A stretch of DNA of 6,570 nt, taken from NCBI GenBank assembly GCA_012962735.1, contig DTXA01000499.1, positions 1-6,570 on the forward strand. Reading direction: 5' to 3'. Of the stretch, positions 5,335 to 6,570 are shown piece after piece. Within the stretch, counting starts at the first letter, position 1. Each line of letters begins with the position of its first letter. Under the pieces are notes generated by a model. That model was not told the DNA's origin, made no database searches, and saw only the letters and a list, made by a program, of their open reading frames with translations. The stretch comes from Candidatus Latescibacterota bacterium. Its GTDB lineage: Bacteria; Latescibacterota; 4484-107; B68-G9. Both the position numbers and the translations under genes were made by a program.

Positions 5335-6383
5335 AGGAAGACCTCCCTCCCCGTGCGGGAGGATTCGTAGATGGCGGTGACTATTTCCACGGTGTGTCGG
5401 GCGCTTTCCAAGGTTATGTACGGCTCCCGGCCCTCCCGTATGGCCCGGACCATGTCCTCGACCAGGCCCTGGTGCCCGGCGGACCCCACGGCCATGGGGT
5501 CTGAGGCTGTGGTCGGGCCCTCCCGACGCCGCGGGCCGTAGAGTTCGAGCATCTCCCGTTCCTCCTCCTCCCTCTCACCCCTTATCCGCCAGACCTTGAG
5601 TGTGTCCTCCTCCTTCAGGATGGAGCCCCTCTCGCCGTAGAACAGCACCATCTGGGGGAGGCCGGGATATGCACAGGTAGTGGTCATCAGAGTGCCCACC
5701 GCGCCACAGGAGAAGTTCAAAACCGCCACGGTGGTGTCCTCGGCCTCTATGTCGTGGGCGAAGGCCCCGTACCGCCCCATCACCGAGCGCACCGGCCCCG
5801 CTATCCACTGCAGGAGGTCCACAGTGTGCACCCCCTGGTTCATCAGGGACCCTCCTCCGTCTAAGGCCCAGGTGCCCTTCCAGCTCCCGTGGGGGCCTTC
5901 GTAGTAGCTCTGAGACCGCCACCAGGGCAGCCAGGCGTTAACTCCTATGAGCCTGCCCAGCCTGCCTTCTTCGACGGCCGCTTTGATGCGGCGGTTGAGG
6001 GGGAAAGTGCGGGACTGAAAGGTCACCCCGGCCTTGACCCCGGCCCGCCGCACCGCATCTATCAGCCGGTCCACTTTCTCCACCGTGACGTCGGGGGGCT
6101 TCTCCACCAGGATGTGCTTGCCGGCCTCGGCCGCCCGGACCCCCATATCAGTGTGCGTGCCGCTGGGGGTGCAGATGTTCACCACCTTCACTTCGGGATC
6201 GGCCAACAGGTCCTCGTACCTCCGGTACGCCTTCACACTGTACTGGGAGGCCACCCGGCCCAGCCGCCTCTCGTCCATGTCGCACACGGCCACCAGTCGG
6301 GCCCCCTGGGCGTTGTGGACAGCCTGGGCGTGGTGGGCGCCCATCCCCAGGCCAACCACGCCGAATCCGATCTCCCGTTCCAC
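5331..6383 (-). CDS. Gfo/Idh/MocA-family NAD(P)-dependent oxidoreductase
   Basis: Predicted cytoplasmic dehydrogenase acting on a sugar, inositol or related polyol; the exact substrate cannot be read. Counting from GTG 6389 (352 residues), the Rossmann motif GLGMGAHHA is at 13-21, the EKP motif that carries the conserved lysine is at 96-98 (K97), and the C-terminal substrate domain has WALDGGGSLMNQGVHTVDLL at 174-193 with H188 and D191, the usual catalytic pair. Length is normal for the family. Start: the SD AAGGAGG (6389-6395) runs into GTG 6389, so GTG 6383, 5 nt downstream of the SD, is the more likely start and gives 350 residues. It is the first gene of an operon with the 90-residue membrane protein and dtd, and has a near-consensus promoter. 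Members are often next to sugar epimerases like the one at 1-807, but here they are about 4.5 kb apart. Confidence 0.93.
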   Translation of the reverse strand: MEREIGFGVVGLGMGAHHAQAVHNAQGARLVAVCDMDERRLGRVASQYSVKAYRRYEDLLADPEVKVVNICTPSGTHTDMGVRAAEAGKHILVEKPPDVTVEKVDRLIDAVRRAGVKAGVTFQSRTFPLNRRIKAAVEEGRLGRLIGVNAWLPWWRSQSYYEGPHGSWKGTWALDGGGSLMNQGVHTVDLLQWIAGPVRSVMGRYGAFAHDIEAEDTTVAVLNFSCGAVGTLMTTTCAYPGLPQMVLFYGERGSILKEEDTLKVWRIRGEREEEEREMLELYGPRRREGPTTASDPMAVGSAGHQGLVEDMVRAIREGREPYITLESARHTVEIVTAIYESSRTGREVFL

Positions 6384-6388
6384 CTTCA

Positions 6389-6395
6389 CCTCCTT
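6389..6395 (-). promoter_or_regulatory. SD that decides the start of the Gfo/Idh/MocA gene
   Basis: AAGGAGG on the minus strand. Its last G is the first base of the upstream GTG at 6389, which rules that codon out sterically; GTG at 6383 is 5 nt away, within the normal range. Confidence 0.7.
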
Positions 6396-6424
6396 ATCGA
6401 GATCAATAACCCTCGCCTTTCGGG

Positions 6425-6453
6425 AATAAACAAAAGACTGCCGTGGATGTCAA
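6425..6453 (-). promoter_or_regulatory. Strong sigma-70 promoter for the Gfo/Idh/MocA operon
   Basis: Perfect -35 TTGACA (6453-6448), 17-nt spacer, -10 TTTATT (6430-6425, 4 of 6). A start near 6418 gives a leader of about 35 nt that includes the AAGGAGG SD. It stands back to back with the rightward promoter at 6475-6502. Confidence 0.65.
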
Positions 6454-6474
6454 GCTTTTCGTGGGGAAAGGGTC

Positions 6475-6502
6475 TTGACTTTGCCGGAAGGTCTTGTATA
6501 TT
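6475..6502 (+). promoter_or_regulatory. Strong sigma-70 promoter reading rightward out of the window
   Basis: TTGACT (6475-6480, 5 of 6), 16-nt spacer, TATATT (6497-6502, 5 of 6). The predicted start is near 6509. A direct repeat GGTCTTG occurs at 6471-6477 and 6490-6496 (19 nt apart), overlapping the -35 and just upstream of the -10, and could be an operator. Confidence 0.6.
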
Positions 6503-6522
6503 CAGAGAGGAAACTCCAATGT

Positions 6523-6570
6523 ATGCCCCAAGAATATAGCCCTAAAAAGTTCTTCGCTTCGCTCAGATAC
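6523..6570 (+). CDS. Possible 5' end of a rightward gene (window-truncated)
   Basis: ATG 6523 opens a frame, MPQEYSPKKFFASLRY, that stays open to the window edge. It follows the promoter at 6475-6502 with a leader of only about 14 nt. AGAGAGG (6504-6510) is 12 nt upstream, which is long for an SD, and part of it may not be transcribed. A competing ATG at 6519 has better spacing (8 nt) but stops after six codons (MYAPRI). Most of the frame is copy B of the repeat. It may be a real gene start, a minicistron, or non-coding. Confidence 0.25.
   Translation, partial: MPQEYSPKKFFASLRY
6535..6570 (+). repeat. Dispersed repeat, copy B (36 nt or longer, reaches window edge)
   Basis: TATAGCCCTAAAAAGTTCTT followed by CGCTTCGCTCAGATAC. 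It matches copy A at 4578-4608 with two C/T differences and a 5-nt tandem duplication (TTCGC). Both copies are in the same orientation. The right boundary is not visible. On the minus strand its core is CTGAGCGAAGCGAAGAA. Confidence 0.75.

Noticed and set aside
1..6570. CRISPR array, tRNA, rRNA, insertion sequence or defence island
   Set aside because: I found no regularly spaced repeats, cloverleaf, transposase or nuclease motifs. The genes are mostly housekeeping or metabolic.

Overview
This 6.57-kb window comes from a GC-rich bacterium (roughly 60% G+C by eye). The bacterial assignment rests on the PlsY/GpsA route to phospholipids, the ECF biotin component BioY, strong Shine-Dalgarno (SD) sequences and sigma-70-like promoters (TTGACA-17-TTTATT and TTGACT-16-TATATT). 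Arg AGG and Ile ATA codons are used freely, which would fit a thermophile, but I cannot place the phylum. No rRNA, tRNA, CRISPR array, insertion sequence or phage gene is visible. Coding density is very high.

Layout, left to right. Positions 1-807 (minus) hold the N-terminal 269 residues of a sugar phosphate isomerase/epimerase of the TIM-barrel type; its C-terminus lies outside the window. A leader of about 100 nt (808-907) follows, with two GC-rich hairpins and a weak -10 box. Positions 3548 to 908 (minus) form a tightly packed operon in the order plsY, gpsA, a MerR-family regulator, bioY, then an unrecognised 54-residue small ORF. Every junction overlaps. Positions 3549-3670 are a divergent promoter region. 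Positions 3671-4573 (plus) encode an exported CAP/SCP-domain protein with a C-terminal beta-rich domain. Positions 4574-4623 are a convergent gap holding copy A of a short dispersed repeat. Positions 6383 to 4624 (minus) form a second operon: a Gfo/Idh/MocA oxidoreductase, a 90-residue membrane protein, and dtd (D-aminoacyl-tRNA deacylase), again with overlapping or abutting junctions. Positions 6390-6570 hold a back-to-back promoter pair and, at the right edge, copy B of the repeat, possibly with the start of a rightward gene.

How the genes work together. GpsA makes sn-glycerol-3-phosphate, PlsY acylates it from acyl-phosphate, and BioY imports biotin, the cofactor of acetyl-CoA carboxylase. 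The first operon therefore reads as a membrane-lipid supply unit with its own small regulator; that link is inference from co-transcription. The sugar epimerase-like protein and the Gfo/Idh/MocA protein at the two ends belong to families often paired in sugar or inositol catabolism, but here they sit in separate units.

The items most worth a second look are the near-identical 31/36-nt repeat pair, the small ORF coupled to bioY, the lipid-MerR-biotin operon, and a marked bias of Leu TTA codons to the context C-TTA-G. I see no convincing new defence or mobile system.
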